A DNA stretch of 64,000 nt from Rugalucina vietnamica (GCA_964017185.1 OZ024872.1:59575817-59639816), one strand, 5' to 3'; shown: positions 41,469 through 52,983, numbered from the stretch's first letter. The notes: a model not told the origin generated them from the sequence alone. Program-made: numbers and translations.

Positions 41469-41566
41469 CTTCCCTTCTTCAATCAAAAGAAAGTTTTGTG
41501 AAATAAAACTTTCTTTTGCAATACTCATATGCAAACATACAAGGCAAAACTGTCAAGCTCTTGAAA

Positions 41567-43272
41567 CATACATGTGATATCTTCTTTGGCCCAAATAGGG
41601 AGATTTGTGTTTTGAAATAGGGAGATTGGGTCTCAAATAGGGAGATTTTAGCGCGGTTAAAAAGCGAAGATTTTTTGCCATTTTTTTGCAAAAGATGCAT
41701 TATATTTGCCTTATGATCCCTTATATCTTCATGAATTTGCTAATGGGTGGTAATTTTATAACAAACAAATAATTCAATAATTAAATATGATCACAGCTGA
41801 GGGAGGAAATTTTAATTCCCAAATCGGTCTAGCTAAGTGATGACGTCATCATGGACATTACAACATGCATGTAAAAAGCGTATCTAAGAAGTCGCGAAAA
41901 CTAATGACATTTGTTATTTCATACTTTATGTCCATTGTATCAACGTCAATTCGAGAAAATTTAAAGATTTCAATGTATTGAAATAAAACAGACAAAGAAA
42001 AAAGCAGAAAAACGTACTAATTTCTTTCCATTTTCCACAGAAATGTGTGTTTCAAGTTTTTGTAATTCCAATGTTTACTTTTATTAGCTGGTACCCCGCA
42101 TTTTTCTGGTTCGATAACGCAGTTGCTCCCCCTTATTATAACCGTTTCGTTCCCATACTTTGTAGGTCAGAAAATTTACCCGACTTTTTGCCTAACGCTA
42201 CGTTCGACGCAAGCGGCATTTTCATGTCCGTTCAATCTGATCTTTCGGAACTATACGGCGTTTGTTTTAAACTTAATCATTTGATGTCGCATCGCCACCC
42301 AATTATCGCTGGTCACTATCTGTCTGAAGTTTAATATTAAATTTTATTTGGCTCCGAGCTCAAAATCAGAAAATTGTTACGCATTGTTGAAACGACAGAC
42401 GGACATTATTACAGCAAATTGCACAATGTCCACGCGACTTCGGTAGATTATTGATAAGCTCCGCCCACGCGTTAGTTAGAATGGGCCAATCAGCACGTGT
42501 TGCATAAATTACTGCGATGTTCACGCAACACAGTTACCAGTCCTCACGTTTCAGTAACTTTCACACTTTTCCGCGAAAATTGTTTTGATAACTAGGCAAT
42601 TAACAGGGGCAATTATCATGTTGACACGTGTGTAGTAGTGATATATATTGCGTCTGAAGCTTGTGAATATAAGGACCGATCGAACAGAAAAAAAAAAAAA
42701 AAATGAAAAAAAAAGAAAAATGGCAAACTTTTTTCATGGAAAAAATCGGAAAAAATGTTTTTTACTCGGACCGATAAAAATGCACAAAAAATGAAAGATA
42801 AATCGGTCCCAAGTGTTCAAAATGCCCGAGAATCTTTAAAGGACAATTATAATTAATTGTCCTATTAAGATTATCGGCAATGTTTAATCCAAGCCCTCCA
42901 AATTAAAGACGCATTAATCTTTCTTAAGATGAACTCTGATCAAATTAGCGGTTTACATTATACACTGTACCTGTAAGACTGACAATTTGTCGCATCATTA
43001 ATCCCTTCTCACTTCGCCAATTACCCAATAAAGTGACATGTCATCTATTCTGCATTGTCCCCTAAATTACTCCACGGTATTTATCGGGTCAACGATCAAT
43101 AACACGTACCGTTTCTTACCGCAAAATTAAAAATGGAACATTGCCGAAAAATTGGGATAGGCAAATGCTGAAATCGGGAGATTTGGGCCCTACTGGGCTC
43201 GTCGTGGGACAATCGGGTTGGGAAGCCCAAAATCGGGAAAACCCGACGAGATCGGGAGATATCACATGTATG
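41567..43272. mobile_element. CATACATG TIR element, 1.7 kb, inside the gypsy remnant
   Basis: CATACATGTGATATCTTC at the left, complement CATACATGTGATATCTCCCG at the right, CTTGAAA duplicated at 41560-41566 and 43273-43279. Subterminal GGGAGATT repeats occur at both ends. A plus ORF of 95 codons (42047-42334) has no recognised domain. Confidence 0.75.
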
Positions 43273-43583
43273 CTTGAAAGGGTGTCTGGAATTATATTAT
43301 CTCTACCTTTTATGTGTCTAATGTCAAGATTGTGTTCTTGCAACATGAGACTCCATCTGAGCAAACGCTGATTCTTGTCTTTCATTTTGTGTATGAAGGT
43401 CAGTGGATTGTGATCACTGAAGATGACAATTGGTGCATTTGCAGAAGACAGATACACTTGAAAGTGTTGAAGGGCAAGAATAAGAGATAGACATTCTTTC
43501 TCTATAGTAGAATAATTTCTTTGATGTTTGTCAAACTTCTTTGAAAAGTAACAAACAGGATGATCAACACCATTGTCATCTTC
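43273..43583 (-). pseudogene. Ty3/gypsy RNase H domain remnant
   Basis: Minus-strand frame with HPVCYFSKKF, YSTIEKECLSL and SDHNPLTF, the order of a Ty3/gypsy RNase H with its conserved Glu and second Asp. The N-terminal strand with the first catalytic Asp is lost at the junction near 43583, where sequence from the miniature LTR element takes over. The C-terminal end is broken by the TIR insertion. Past the target duplication the frame closes within a few codons, about 90 bp before the polypurine tract, so no integrase lies downstream of RNase H in this copy. Confidence 0.8.
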
Positions 43584-43613
43584 ATAAATGATTACTTCCT
43601 CGAAATGGGGGTG

Positions 43614-43870
43614 TGTTATGTCCCATTGCACCACTCATTCATTCGAGATTATCTATGATGCGTAGCTTCTATAAATAGCACAGCTATTCGATACAATGTA
43701 TCATATAAGTACAATCTCTGACATACTGCGTCAGGGAGTCGACTCTTTGGCTCAGTGGTTAGAGCATTGGATTTCTACCCTGGCGGTCCGGGTTCGAATC
43801 CCATCTGGGACGTGGGATTTTTTTCAAGCTATGCACCATTTCTTAGTTACGAATTTTCATATTCGTAAGA
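43614..43870 (+). repeat. LTR of miniature element (copy 3)
   Basis: 257 bp, TGTTATGTCCC to CGTAAGA, with TATAAATA, A box and B box. It is preceded by about 30 bp of the element's internal 3' end and followed by a mutated primer site (TGGGGGCTCGTCGGAAAT). Confidence 0.85.
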
Positions 43871-43966
43871 TGGGGGCTCGTCGGAAATGGACCATTTGAG
43901 CCATTTAGTCATTAAAATGACATTCTCGTAATCATAAATGATTACTTTCTCGAAATGGGGGTGTAC

Positions 43967-44226
43967 TGTTATGTCCCATCGCACCACTCATTCATTCGAG
44001 ATCTATGATGCGTAGCTTCTATAAATAGCACAGCTATTCGATATTCGATACAATGTATCATATATGTACAATCTCTGACATACTGCGTCAGGGAGTCGAC
44101 TCTTTGGCTCAGTGGTTAGAGCATTGGATTTCTACCCCGGCGGTCCGGGTTCGAATCCCATTTGGGACGTGGGATTCTTTCAAGCTATGCATCACTTCTT
44201 AGTTACGAATTTTCATATTCGTAAGA
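43967..44226 (+). repeat. LTR of miniature element (copy 4)
   Basis: 260 bp with the same boxes and a small ATTCGAT duplication. It follows a 96-bp internal region and is followed by the ATTA duplication and family A sequence. Confidence 0.85.
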
Positions 44227-45365
44227 ATTATGACCCTGGGATGACCTTGACCTTTTTTACGGCAAGGTCAACTTAGGCAGCCCATGCATTTGAATGGGAA
44301 AAAATTGGAAAATGTCATTTAATGGCAAAAAACTTGCTAGGAATGAGCAAACGGACAGAATATTCATGTTTATGAAAATAATTTGGGCCCAGAGGGTTGT
44401 CTGCCCCTGCCCTGGGGCTATATACATGTGTATGACCATAATATTCAAACATCTTCTTCTCTGAAACTGCTTGGCCAATCAAAGCCAAACTTTATGTGGA
44501 GCATTCTTAGGAAGAGAGTGAAAGAAAGTTTGTATAAATGGTCCAGGTCACATGACCAAGATGGCCGCCATGGCTATGAATAACAAAAACCTTTAAAAAT
44601 CTTCTTCCCCAGAACTAGAAGGCCTATGATTTTGAAACTTGGCATGAAGCATCAGGCAATGGAGCTCTACAAAATTTATATAAATCATGACCCTGGGATG
44701 ACTTTGACCTTTTTTTACAGCAAGGTCAACTTAGGCCACCCATGTATTTGAATGGGAAAAAAAAGGAAAATGTCATTTAATGGCAAAAAACTTGCTAGGA
44801 ATGAGCAAATGGACAGAATATTCATGTTTATGAAAATATTTTGGGCCCAGAGGGTTGTCTGCCCCTGCCCCAGGGCTATATACATGTATGACCATAATAT
44901 TCAAACATCTTCTCTGAAACCGCTTGGCCAATCAAAGCCAAACTTTATGTGGAGCATTCTTAGGAAGAGTGAATGAACATATGTATAAATGGTCAAGGTC
45001 ACATGACCAAGATGGCTGCCATGGCTATAAATAGCAAAAACATTTAAAAATCTTCTTCTCCAGAACCAGAAAGTCTATGATTTTGAAACTTGGCATGAAG
45101 CATCAGGCAATGAAGCTCTACAAAGCTTGTATAAATCATGACCCTTGGATGACCTTGACCTTTTTTTATGGCAAGGTCAACTTAGGTTGCCCACGCATTT
45201 GAATGGGGAAAATTGATACAATGTCATTTGATGGGCAAAACTTGCAGTAAATTGGCAAATGGACTGAATCTTTATGATTTAAAAGAGAAATTGACTCCAG
45301 AGGTTGCTCCGACCCTGCCCTGGGGTTATATACATATATATTTCCATTCTAGTCTAACAAGTTTA

Positions 45366-47462
45366 TTAGCTCACCTGAGCCGAAGGCTCACGAGGTGAGC
45401 TTATAGGATGGCCATGATCTGTCGTCTGTCCGTCCGTCGGCGTCGTCCACAATTTCAAAGATCTTCTTCTCTGAAACCGCTTGGCCGATCTAGTTGAAAT
45501 TTTATGTGGAGCCTTGATGGGTAGTGGCATTTCATGTTTGATCGCGAAATCCAGGTCACATGACCAAGATGGCCGCCACGCCCATATATGGTAAAAACCC
45601 TTCAAAAATCTTCTCCAGAACCGATGGGCCGATTTCCACGAAACTTGGTATGTAGCATTGGGGACTTCAGCCCATCATAGTTTGATAAAATGATGACCCT
45701 TGGATGACCTTGACCTATTTTACGGCAAGGTCAAATTTGGAAACATAGGCTTTTACATGGGAAAAAGTGAAAACTATGGATTTTTTGAAAACTATTGCAG
45801 CCTGAGGCCTGAAAAGTGGTAGATGCAAACAACTAATGGAGTAGATGAAGGTATGTGATTAATTTAGGTCAAGGTCATCTCTTGACCTTGGTCAGTCTGT
45901 CGTCCATACACACTTTTCAAAGATCTTCTTCTCTGAAACTGCTTGGCCAATCAAAGTGAAATTTTATGTGGAGCATCCATGGGTAGGGGAGACGAAAGTT
46001 TGATTGCAAAATCCAGGTCACATGACCAAGATGGCCGCCACGCCCATATGTGGTAAAAAACACTCAAAAATCTTCTTCTCCAGAACCAGCTGGCCGATTT
46101 TCATGAAACTTGGTATGTAGCATTTGGGACTCCAGCCCATCATAGTTTGACAAAATGATGACCATAGGATGACCTTGACCTATTTTACGGCAATGTCAAT
46201 TTTGGAAACATAGGCTTTTACATGGGAAAAAGTGAAAACTATGGATTTTTTGAAAACTATTGCAGCCTGAGGCCTGAAAAGTGGTAGATGCAAACAAGCA
46301 ATGGAGTAGATGAAGGTATATGATTAATTTAGGTCAAGGTCATCTCTTGACCTTGGCCTGTCTGTCGTCCATACACACTTTTCAAAGATCTTCTTCTCTG
46401 AAACTGCTCGGCCAATCAAAGTGAAATTTTATGTGGAGCATCCATGGGTAGGGGAGACGAAAGTTTGATCGCGAAATCCAGGTCACATGACCAAGATGGC
46501 CGCCACGCCCATATATGGTAAAAACCACTCAAAAATCTTCTTCTCAGGAACCGGCAGGCCGATTTTCATGAAACTTGGTATGTAGCATTTGGGACTCCAG
46601 CCCATCATAGTTTGATCAAATGATGACCTTGAGCTATTTTATGGCAATTTCAATTTTGGAAACAGGCTTTTACATGGGAAAAGTGAAAACTATGGATTTT
46701 TTTGAAAACTGTTGCAGCCTGAGACCTGCAAACAACTAATGGAGTAGGTGAAGGTATGTGATTAATTTAGGTCAAGGTCATCTCTTGACCTTGGCCAGTC
46801 TGTTTTCAAAGATCTTCTTCTCTGAAACTGCTTGGCCAATCAAAGTGAAATTTTATGTGGAGCGTTCATGAGTAGGGGGAACGAAAGTGTGATCGCGAAA
46901 TTCGGGTCACATGACCAAGATGGCCGCCATGCCCAACTATGGTAAAAACACTCAAAAATCTTCTTCTCCAGAACCGGCTGGCCGATTTACGCGAAACTTG
47001 GTATGTAGCATTTGGGACTCCAGCCCATTATATTTTGTTGAAATGATGATCCTAGGATGACATTGATCTATTTTACGGCAAGGTCAATTTTGGAAACATA
47101 GGCTTTTACATGGGAAAAGGCGAAAACACTGGATATTTTGGAAACTGTTGCAGCCTGAGACCTGAAAGTTGCTAGACGCAGACAACTAATGGAGTCAATG
47201 AAGGTAAGTAATTATTGAAGGCCAAGGTCATTTGTTGACCTTGACCCAAGGTCATTTAAATATCAAAATTAAAATTATGGTTTTCTCAGAAATCACTGGG
47301 TTTGGAAACTAGTGCAGCCTGAGACCTGAAACTTTGCAGATGCAGACAACTTGTGAAGTCAATAAAGGTGTGTGAGTATTTAAGGTCAAGGTCATTTCAT
47401 TATGACTAAATACTCCAAGATCAGGCTTCAGGTGAGCGTTCTCAGGACCAATGGTCCTCTGG
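45366..47462 (+). mobile_element. Family A element (CArG-type units), nested
   Basis: TTAGCTCACCTGAGCC to GGACCAATGGTCC and CTCTGG. About four units of 450-470 bp, carrying CCATATATGG or variants, GGTCACATGACC and a TCAAGGTCATCTCTTGACCTTG palindrome region. Removing it joins GTTTA to TTGGTATAT, the normal family A 3' sequence, with no duplicated target bases. Confidence 0.83.
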
Positions 47463-47515
47463 TTGGTATATATCTCAGGTCTCAGGTGAGCATTTACAGG
47501 ACCATTGGTCCTCTG

Positions 47516-47871
47516 TTGTTTTTTTTACAGGAAAATGCATTCACAGACCGATCAACTCCTACCACAGTTTTGTTTTTGATGGATCAATTTGATATTATAC
47601 CTACATGATACAGACCCATTGGTCATTTGCTTGTAGAAATTTAATTGCGAAAAAATATTTTTGACATAATTAGAGCTGTGAGAAAATTTTCTTGCCTGTT
47701 GACAGGTTAGGGAATCTTAGCCAGATGGCTACCTTGTTGGTAAAGAGCTAGTCATTCTGCTCTTTGTTTGTGTTGTTGGAAAAATGTTTTGTTGTGTTTT
47801 ATGTGGTGTCTATGTTGGGACCTTAAATTTAATTGCATGATTCCTGCTCCCTCTATTCTTACATTTTTGGC
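47516..47871 (+). other. Family E unit remnant and unassigned intron
   Basis: GACCGATCAACTCCTACCAC (47547) to ATTAGAGCTGTGAG is an E unit continuing the one before 40361. The rest is T/G-rich and unassigned. Confidence 0.55.
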
Positions 47872-48125
47872 AACCCCCGTGGCCGAGTGGTTAAGAGCGC
47901 TGATATTTCGTTACCGCACTTAACCATTCGATCATCTCACCACTGTGTCTGGTGTGGGTTCGAGCCCCGCTCTGGCCACATGTGAGACATGCCAAGTTCT
48001 GCTTGCGGGTGTGTCAGGTGGTTTTTCTCGGGGTCCTCCTGTTTTTGCCCCACCTACCGATTGGCCCGTCTCATATGAGCTGAAATAATCTTGAAAGGGA
48101 CGTTAAATTGATTCCAAAAAAAACA

Positions 48126-48126
<1 letters not shown>
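47872..48126 (+). repeat. tRNA-derived SINE
   Basis: TGGCCGAGTGGTTAAGAGC (A box from 47880) and GGTTCGAGCC (B box, 47957-47966) with a long variable region look Leu/Ser-tRNA derived. A GTGTCAGGTGGTTTTTCTCG body and a tail GACGTTAAATTGATTCC with A-run follow. This is a tripartite SINE layout. The family name is not assigned. Confidence 0.7.

Positions 48127-48129
<3 letters not shown>

Positions 48130-48204
<75 letters not shown>
48130..48204. repeat. (TA)n microsatellite
   Basis: About 37 uninterrupted TA repeats directly after the SINE tail. Confidence 0.95.
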
Positions 48205-48207
<3 letters not shown>

Positions 48208-48885
48208 TGAGATTTTGGTAATATACATCAAACAGACAAACCTGTCGGTAGCACCGGATCCATAAATGGATGCTTGAATGATATGCTTTAAGTATATGTG
48301 GAGATTTTATCATTAACGGTGCAAAATTTTATTTGTGCCTGAGCTAGCTTTCGCCTTTCGGCTTCATCAGAGGCATACTGATTAGTGCAAGTTTACAGAA
48401 AAATAGAAGGTGAGACGGTGAAAGGTGAGACGGCGAAAATGGCCGTCCTCGATTTTTGAGATATGCAAATACAGGTAAAAAATCACATTGTACTCAATTG
48501 GAGAACACATGAGCAACAGAAATTTGATGCAATTTGATTAAAATCCCGAAAATAATACTCAAACAAGAAGAGGGGGGGGGGGGGAATAAAAAAAGAAAAA
48601 GAAAGTAGAAGTAAACAAACACGACCGTTCACTTCGAAGGTTGCAAAACTACTGAAGGTGGGCTATGCAAAGCCTGCCTGTAAACACACCGCTACAAACG
48701 CTGGTCATTTTTATGGTTATGTAAACAGCTGCGGGCGAGGTTTTCCTAAATAATTGGCTAAGTTGAAGACTACTTGATACAATATGGAGAATGACCAGGT
48801 TTGACTGGATCAAAAGATACAAGATGTATATAAATTAATAGTATAGTATGAGATTTTGGTAATATATTCTTACTTTATCAACTCC
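48205..48885. other. Unassigned segment bordered by a 22-bp direct repeat
   Basis: AGTATGAGATTTTGGTAATA occurs at 48205 and again near 48845. The 640 bp between has G-runs (48571-48584) and A-rich stretches but no recognised ORF. It could be an insertion with a long target duplication. Confidence 0.45.
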
Positions 48886-49363
48886 AACCAAAGTTTTTGA
48901 TGGTACAATTTGATATGTTTACATGTCAGATGTAGATCCATTTGACACTTGTATGAACCTGCACTTTTATTGGGAAAAAATTAACTCTTGTGGTAAACAG
49001 GCTTAATTACTGCTGGGTATTTAATAAGCATTGCTCATTTACTTTTTTTTTCATTTTGAATTAAAATATTCATAATGCACACAAAACACTTAAAAAAATA
49101 GCAACTAAGCTGATAACTTAAAATCGTGACATGAACTTTTTGTAAGTTTTTACACATCAATTTTATTTCACAATTTTCCTATTTCACGATTTTCGTTTGT
49201 CCAAATTATATGGGAGTTCTTGAATTTGTGAATAAGTACTCATGCAGACTATAAAGCTTATCGTAACACTTTGTTAGTGAGAACTTTGAATTCTAGAGTC
49301 AACAAATTTAATTTGCAAATATTAGTTTTTGGATATTGTAAAACAAGAAATGTTTAATTTCAG
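48886..49363. other. Intron before exon F
   Basis: Starts in a decayed E unit (ATCAACTCCAACCAAAG), then AT-rich intron to the acceptor of exon F. Nothing else seen. Confidence 0.5.
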
Positions 49364-49411
49364 AAGCTGAAGCAGGTACATAAAAGACATACAGAAGCAA
49401 AGAATTACTCG
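49364..49411 (+). CDS. Host gene exon F (48 nt)
   Basis: Acceptor GTTTAATTTCAG ends at 49363; donor GTGAGT starts at 49412. Sixteen codons, phase 0 to 0: KLKQVHKRHTEAKNYS, lysine-rich and helical. In frame with exon E. Short, so support comes from splice sites, phase and strand agreement. No further exon was found in the remaining 14.6 kb, which is nearly all repeats. Confidence 0.6.
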
Positions 49412-49482
49412 GTGAGTCAAACATTACAAACATGTTAAAATATTTTCTCCCCTAATCTTGGTGGCTTGCCTTAAAAGTTTAT

Positions 49483-51146
49483 TATAGCCTCACTTTGATA
49501 AGGTGGGGCTGTACTGGATTCACCCTGTCCTTACGTGAATACATCATTTTGTGATTCCCTGAACAATTTCATTTACTCTCATTATTAGCTCACCTGAGCC
49601 GAAGGCTTACAGGTGAGCTTATAGTATACCCATGCTCCGTCGTTGTTGTTGGCGTTGTCGTCGTTCACACTTTTCAATCAACTTCTTCTCTGAAACCACT
49701 TGGCCAATCAAATTCAAATTTCATTTGGAGCATCCTAAGGAAGGGGGAACAAAAGTTTGTATAAATGGTCAAGGTCACATGACCAAGATGGCCGCCAGGG
49801 CTATAAATAGCAAAAACCTTTAAAAATCTTCTCCAGAACCAGAAGGCCTATGATTTTGAATCTTGGCATCAAACATCAGGCAATGGAGCTCTACAAAGCT
49901 TGTATAATTCATGACCCCAGGATGACCTTGACCTTTTTACGGCAAGGTCAACTTAGGTTGCTTATGCATTTAATGGCAGGAAACTTGCTAGGAATGAGCG
50001 AATGGACAGAAGATTTATGTTTATGAAAATATTTTGATCCCAGGGGGTTGTCTGCCCCTGCCCCGGGGCTATATACATGTATATGACCAAAATATTCAAA
50101 TACCTTCTGCTCTGAAACTGCTTGGCCAATCAAAGCCAAACTTTATGTCTAGCATTTTTAGGAAGAGGGAATGAAAGTTTGTATGAATGTTCAAGGTCAC
50201 ATGACTAAGATGGCCGCCATTGCTATAAATAGCAAAAACCTTTAAAAATCTTGTTCTTCAGAACCAGAAGGCCTATGATTTTGAAACTTGGTATAAAGCA
50301 TCTGGGAATGGAGCTCTACAAAGGTTGTATAAATCATGACCCTGGGATGACCTTGACCTATCATACGGCAAGGTCAACTTAGGTGGCCCATTCGTTTGAA
50401 GAGGGAAAAATAGGAAAATATCATTTAATGGCAGAAAGTGGGTTGTCTGCCCTGCCCCGGGGCTATATACATGTACATGTATATGACCATAATATTCAAA
50501 CATCTTCTCTAAACCGCTTGGCCAATCAAAGCCAAACTTTATGTTAGAGTGAAAAAAAGTTTTCATAAATAGTCATGGTCACATGACGAAGATGGCCACC
50601 ATGACTATAAATAACAAAAACCTTAAAAAATCTCCTTTTTCAGAACCAGGAGGCCTATGATTTTGAAACTTGGCATGAAGCATCAAGGAATGGCGGTCTT
50701 CAAAATTTATATCACTCATGACCCTGGGATGACCTTGACCTATTTTATGACAAGGTCAACTTAGGTTGCCCATGCATTTGAATGGGGAAAATTGTTAAAA
50801 TGTCATTTGAAGGGCAAAACTTGCAGTAAATTGGCAAATGGACTGAATTTTCATGATTTGAAAAGAAATTGACTCCAGGGGTTATTCTGACCCTGCCCTG
50901 GGGTTATATACATGCATATTGCCATTGTAGTCTAAAAAATTTTTTAGTTTATATCTCAGGTCTCAGGTGAGCGTTTATAGGACCATTGGTCCTCTTGTCT
51001 TGAGAATGAATTTACAGAATCAGACCAAATTTTGTAGGCACATCAACATTGACAAGACCTACCTCGGAATTGTTACCCGTTGTTTTTTTGCAAAATTTTT
51101 AAGGGTGTTTCAGCCCTTGATTTACGTCAGGTTTTTGTTCCGCTAT
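49483..51146 (+). mobile_element. Family D fragment split by a family A element
   Basis: The head TATTATAGCCTCACTTTG with GGGGCTGTACTGGATTCACC (49483-49584) and a D unit (50998-51146, CTTGAGAATGAATTTACAG, ACATTGACAAGACC) join to a normal D sequence when 49585-50997 is removed. Confidence 0.72.
49585..50997 (+). mobile_element. Family A element (CTATAAATAG type) inside family D
   Basis: TTAGCTCACCTGAGCC at 49585 to GGACCATTGGTCC and CTCTTG at 50997. About three units. The empty site reads CATTA joined to TCTTGAG with no duplication. Confidence 0.85.
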
Positions 51147-51562
51147 ACAGTCCCGGTAAAGAAAAAATGGTCTTTGTACATTATAGGTAACCCATGTTTT
51201 TTTAGCCCCTTATAGGCAGAGGAATTTGGTATATTTGGTAGCAAAATGTAGCCCAACCTTTCTTCTACTAATCTGACTCAAATTCATCTAAGAGCTATTT
51301 CTGCCGTTGTCGTATTGCCCGCTCGAAAATCACAAGTATCAGCTCTTTGTCTTTCAAAACGTCCTCCCTCATTATGTAGAAATGATTGTATAGCGTCTGA
51401 TTGATACGGCTGAGGCTATCCGCATGAAAGTCGTGCAGTATTACTAAATAGTGCAATTTTGTGATTCTATAAATCCCTCCTATGCCTTGACAACAATTTA
51501 ATGACAAATATCAACTAGAATTCAGCTCATTCCGTAAATGCTATATCCGTTAATACATTTTT

Positions 51563-51926
51563 AATGTGGAAACATCTCTATATAGAGATGTTTCCACATT
51601 TTAAGCCATGGCTATAAAATCAATGTGGAAACATCGCTATTATGTGAAAACAATGTGGAAACATCCCTATATATAGAGAGAGAGACGAAAATGTGGAAAC
51701 AATATTTGTTTCCACATTCAAGAAAACACTATAAATTTGAATGTGGAAACATCGCTAAACCTAGCCCAGACTTAAATAAGGAAACACCCCTTTATAGAGA
51801 CGAAAATGTGGAAACATTAATTGTTTCCACATTCATGAGAGCACTATTATTTTGAATGTGGAAACATAACTATGTAGCGGTGTCTATATTTCGAAAACCT
51901 AGCCCAGACTAAAATGTGGAAACATC
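51563..51926. repeat. AATGTGGAAACATC motif array
   Basis: Plus copies at 51563, 51622, 51652, 51690, 51740, 51805, 51855 and 51913; minus copies at 51587, 51707 and 51821; more beyond the nested MITE at 52992, 53040 and 53418. The first two form a perfect 38-bp palindrome (51563-51600). Confidence 0.82.
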
Positions 51927-51934
51927 CCTATATA

Positions 51935-52983
51935 TACTCATCAAAAGAAGTTTTGCACCAGTTAATATTTTTCTCATTTTAAAATAATGTCTAGTATAGA
52001 TATTTTTCAAATAAACTTTTAAAACTTAATACCATCTTAAAGGGCTAGACTTCCTGAATGACAAATCAATATTTCTTCTTAAAAAGATTAAATAAAAATG
52101 TGCAAAAATGCATGTTTTTGAGAACACCAAAATTTGGAATGCAGCAAAAAGCCCACATCTTTATTTCTGAGCTTCCAAACCCAAATTCTTTTCACAACCT
52201 CATTCGAGATACTGAAAGCAATTATTTAAAGTAAAAAACTAAAAATTGAATTTTTTTGACAAAAAACATTATTTTTGACCAAAAATTATGATTTTTGAGA
52301 GTTTGTTTAAATTCTAAGATAAAGCTTAGTAACTCATCTCTCCAATAAAATGGGTTGTTTTTCTTTCAAACACAGCATGCAGCACACATTAATGTTTAAC
52401 TGAAGATACTGGTTTTCAACCCATCCAAATTCAGAATTTTTAAAAAGCTGCATATCAAAAAAGTACTCATGCAACATCTTTGACATGAGATTGCCTTTGA
52501 TTGCCTTTAACAGAAAGAAAACAGGCAGCAGATTTTTGTGTCAAAACATCTCATAGTGTTCCAAAATTGAAATGATTTTCGATTTTACTCATTTTTCCCA
52601 ATATTTATCATTTTTTCTCAAAAATTGCAATTTTGTCAAAAAATTAATTTTGACTAAAATTTTGAGATTTTTTAAATTGCTTTTAGGCTTTTTCATTAGC
52701 TTTGAAGCTCTTGTGTGTAAATTTGGAAACAAAAATGTGTTCTTGATGCTGTGACATTTTTTGTGGAATTTTTTCGATTTTCCAATTTTCAGCATTTACA
52801 GAAAGTGGGAATTTTCAATTTTTTATAAAATTGTTTCCGCAACAAATTTTGGTCTTATCACACACATTATCAATCTCTTTCAGACTGTGCAAAGTCAAAA
52901 AGCTAGGTTTAAAATTTGTTAGTTAAAATATCACTTAAAAATATGAAAAAATCTAAATGGTGCAAAACTTCTTTTAATGAGTA
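51935..52983. mobile_element. Tc1/mariner-type non-autonomous element, 1.05 kb
   Basis: TACTCATCAAAAGAAGTTTT at the left, mirrored at 52957-52983 with one-base difference, about 27 bp, flanked by TA. The interior is AT-rich without a recognisable transposase. Confidence 0.8.

Larger units (their letters stand above)
40673..44226. mobile_element. Chimeric LTR insertion: gypsy 3' part (-) joined to miniature LTR pair (+)
   Basis: The family A unit is broken after ATTA (40669-40672) and resumes with ATTA (44227-44230). The left end is the outer edge of a minus-strand Ty3/gypsy LTR (TGTTACGACC); the right end is the outer edge of the miniature element's LTR (CGTAAGA). Order: gypsy LTR, purine tract, RNase H remnant split by a TIR element, a junction near 43583, the internal 3' end of the miniature element, LTR, short internal region, LTR. 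One shared 4-bp duplication implies a single integration of an already joined molecule. Confidence 0.72.
40361..47515 (+). mobile_element. Family A element with two large insertions
   Basis: Head lacks its first arm (starts AAGGCTCACAGGTGAGCT). CTATAAATAG-type units follow, broken at 40673-44226 by a chimeric LTR insertion and at 45366-47462 by a second family A element. Ends GGACCATTGGTCC and CTCTGT at 47515. Embedded in family E sequence. Confidence 0.78.

Noticed and set aside
42047-42334. 95-codon ORF as a gene
   Set aside because: Within the CATACATG element, no recognised domain, no convincing downstream donor, not matched in other elements of the family in the window.
47872-47975. Functional tRNA-Leu or tRNA-Ser gene
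   Set aside because: A and B boxes are good but too far apart, and a SINE body with A-rich tail follows.
48571-48584. G-run as a regulatory G-quadruplex
   Set aside because: Short homopolymer beside A-rich low-complexity sequence; no second G-tract at suitable spacing.
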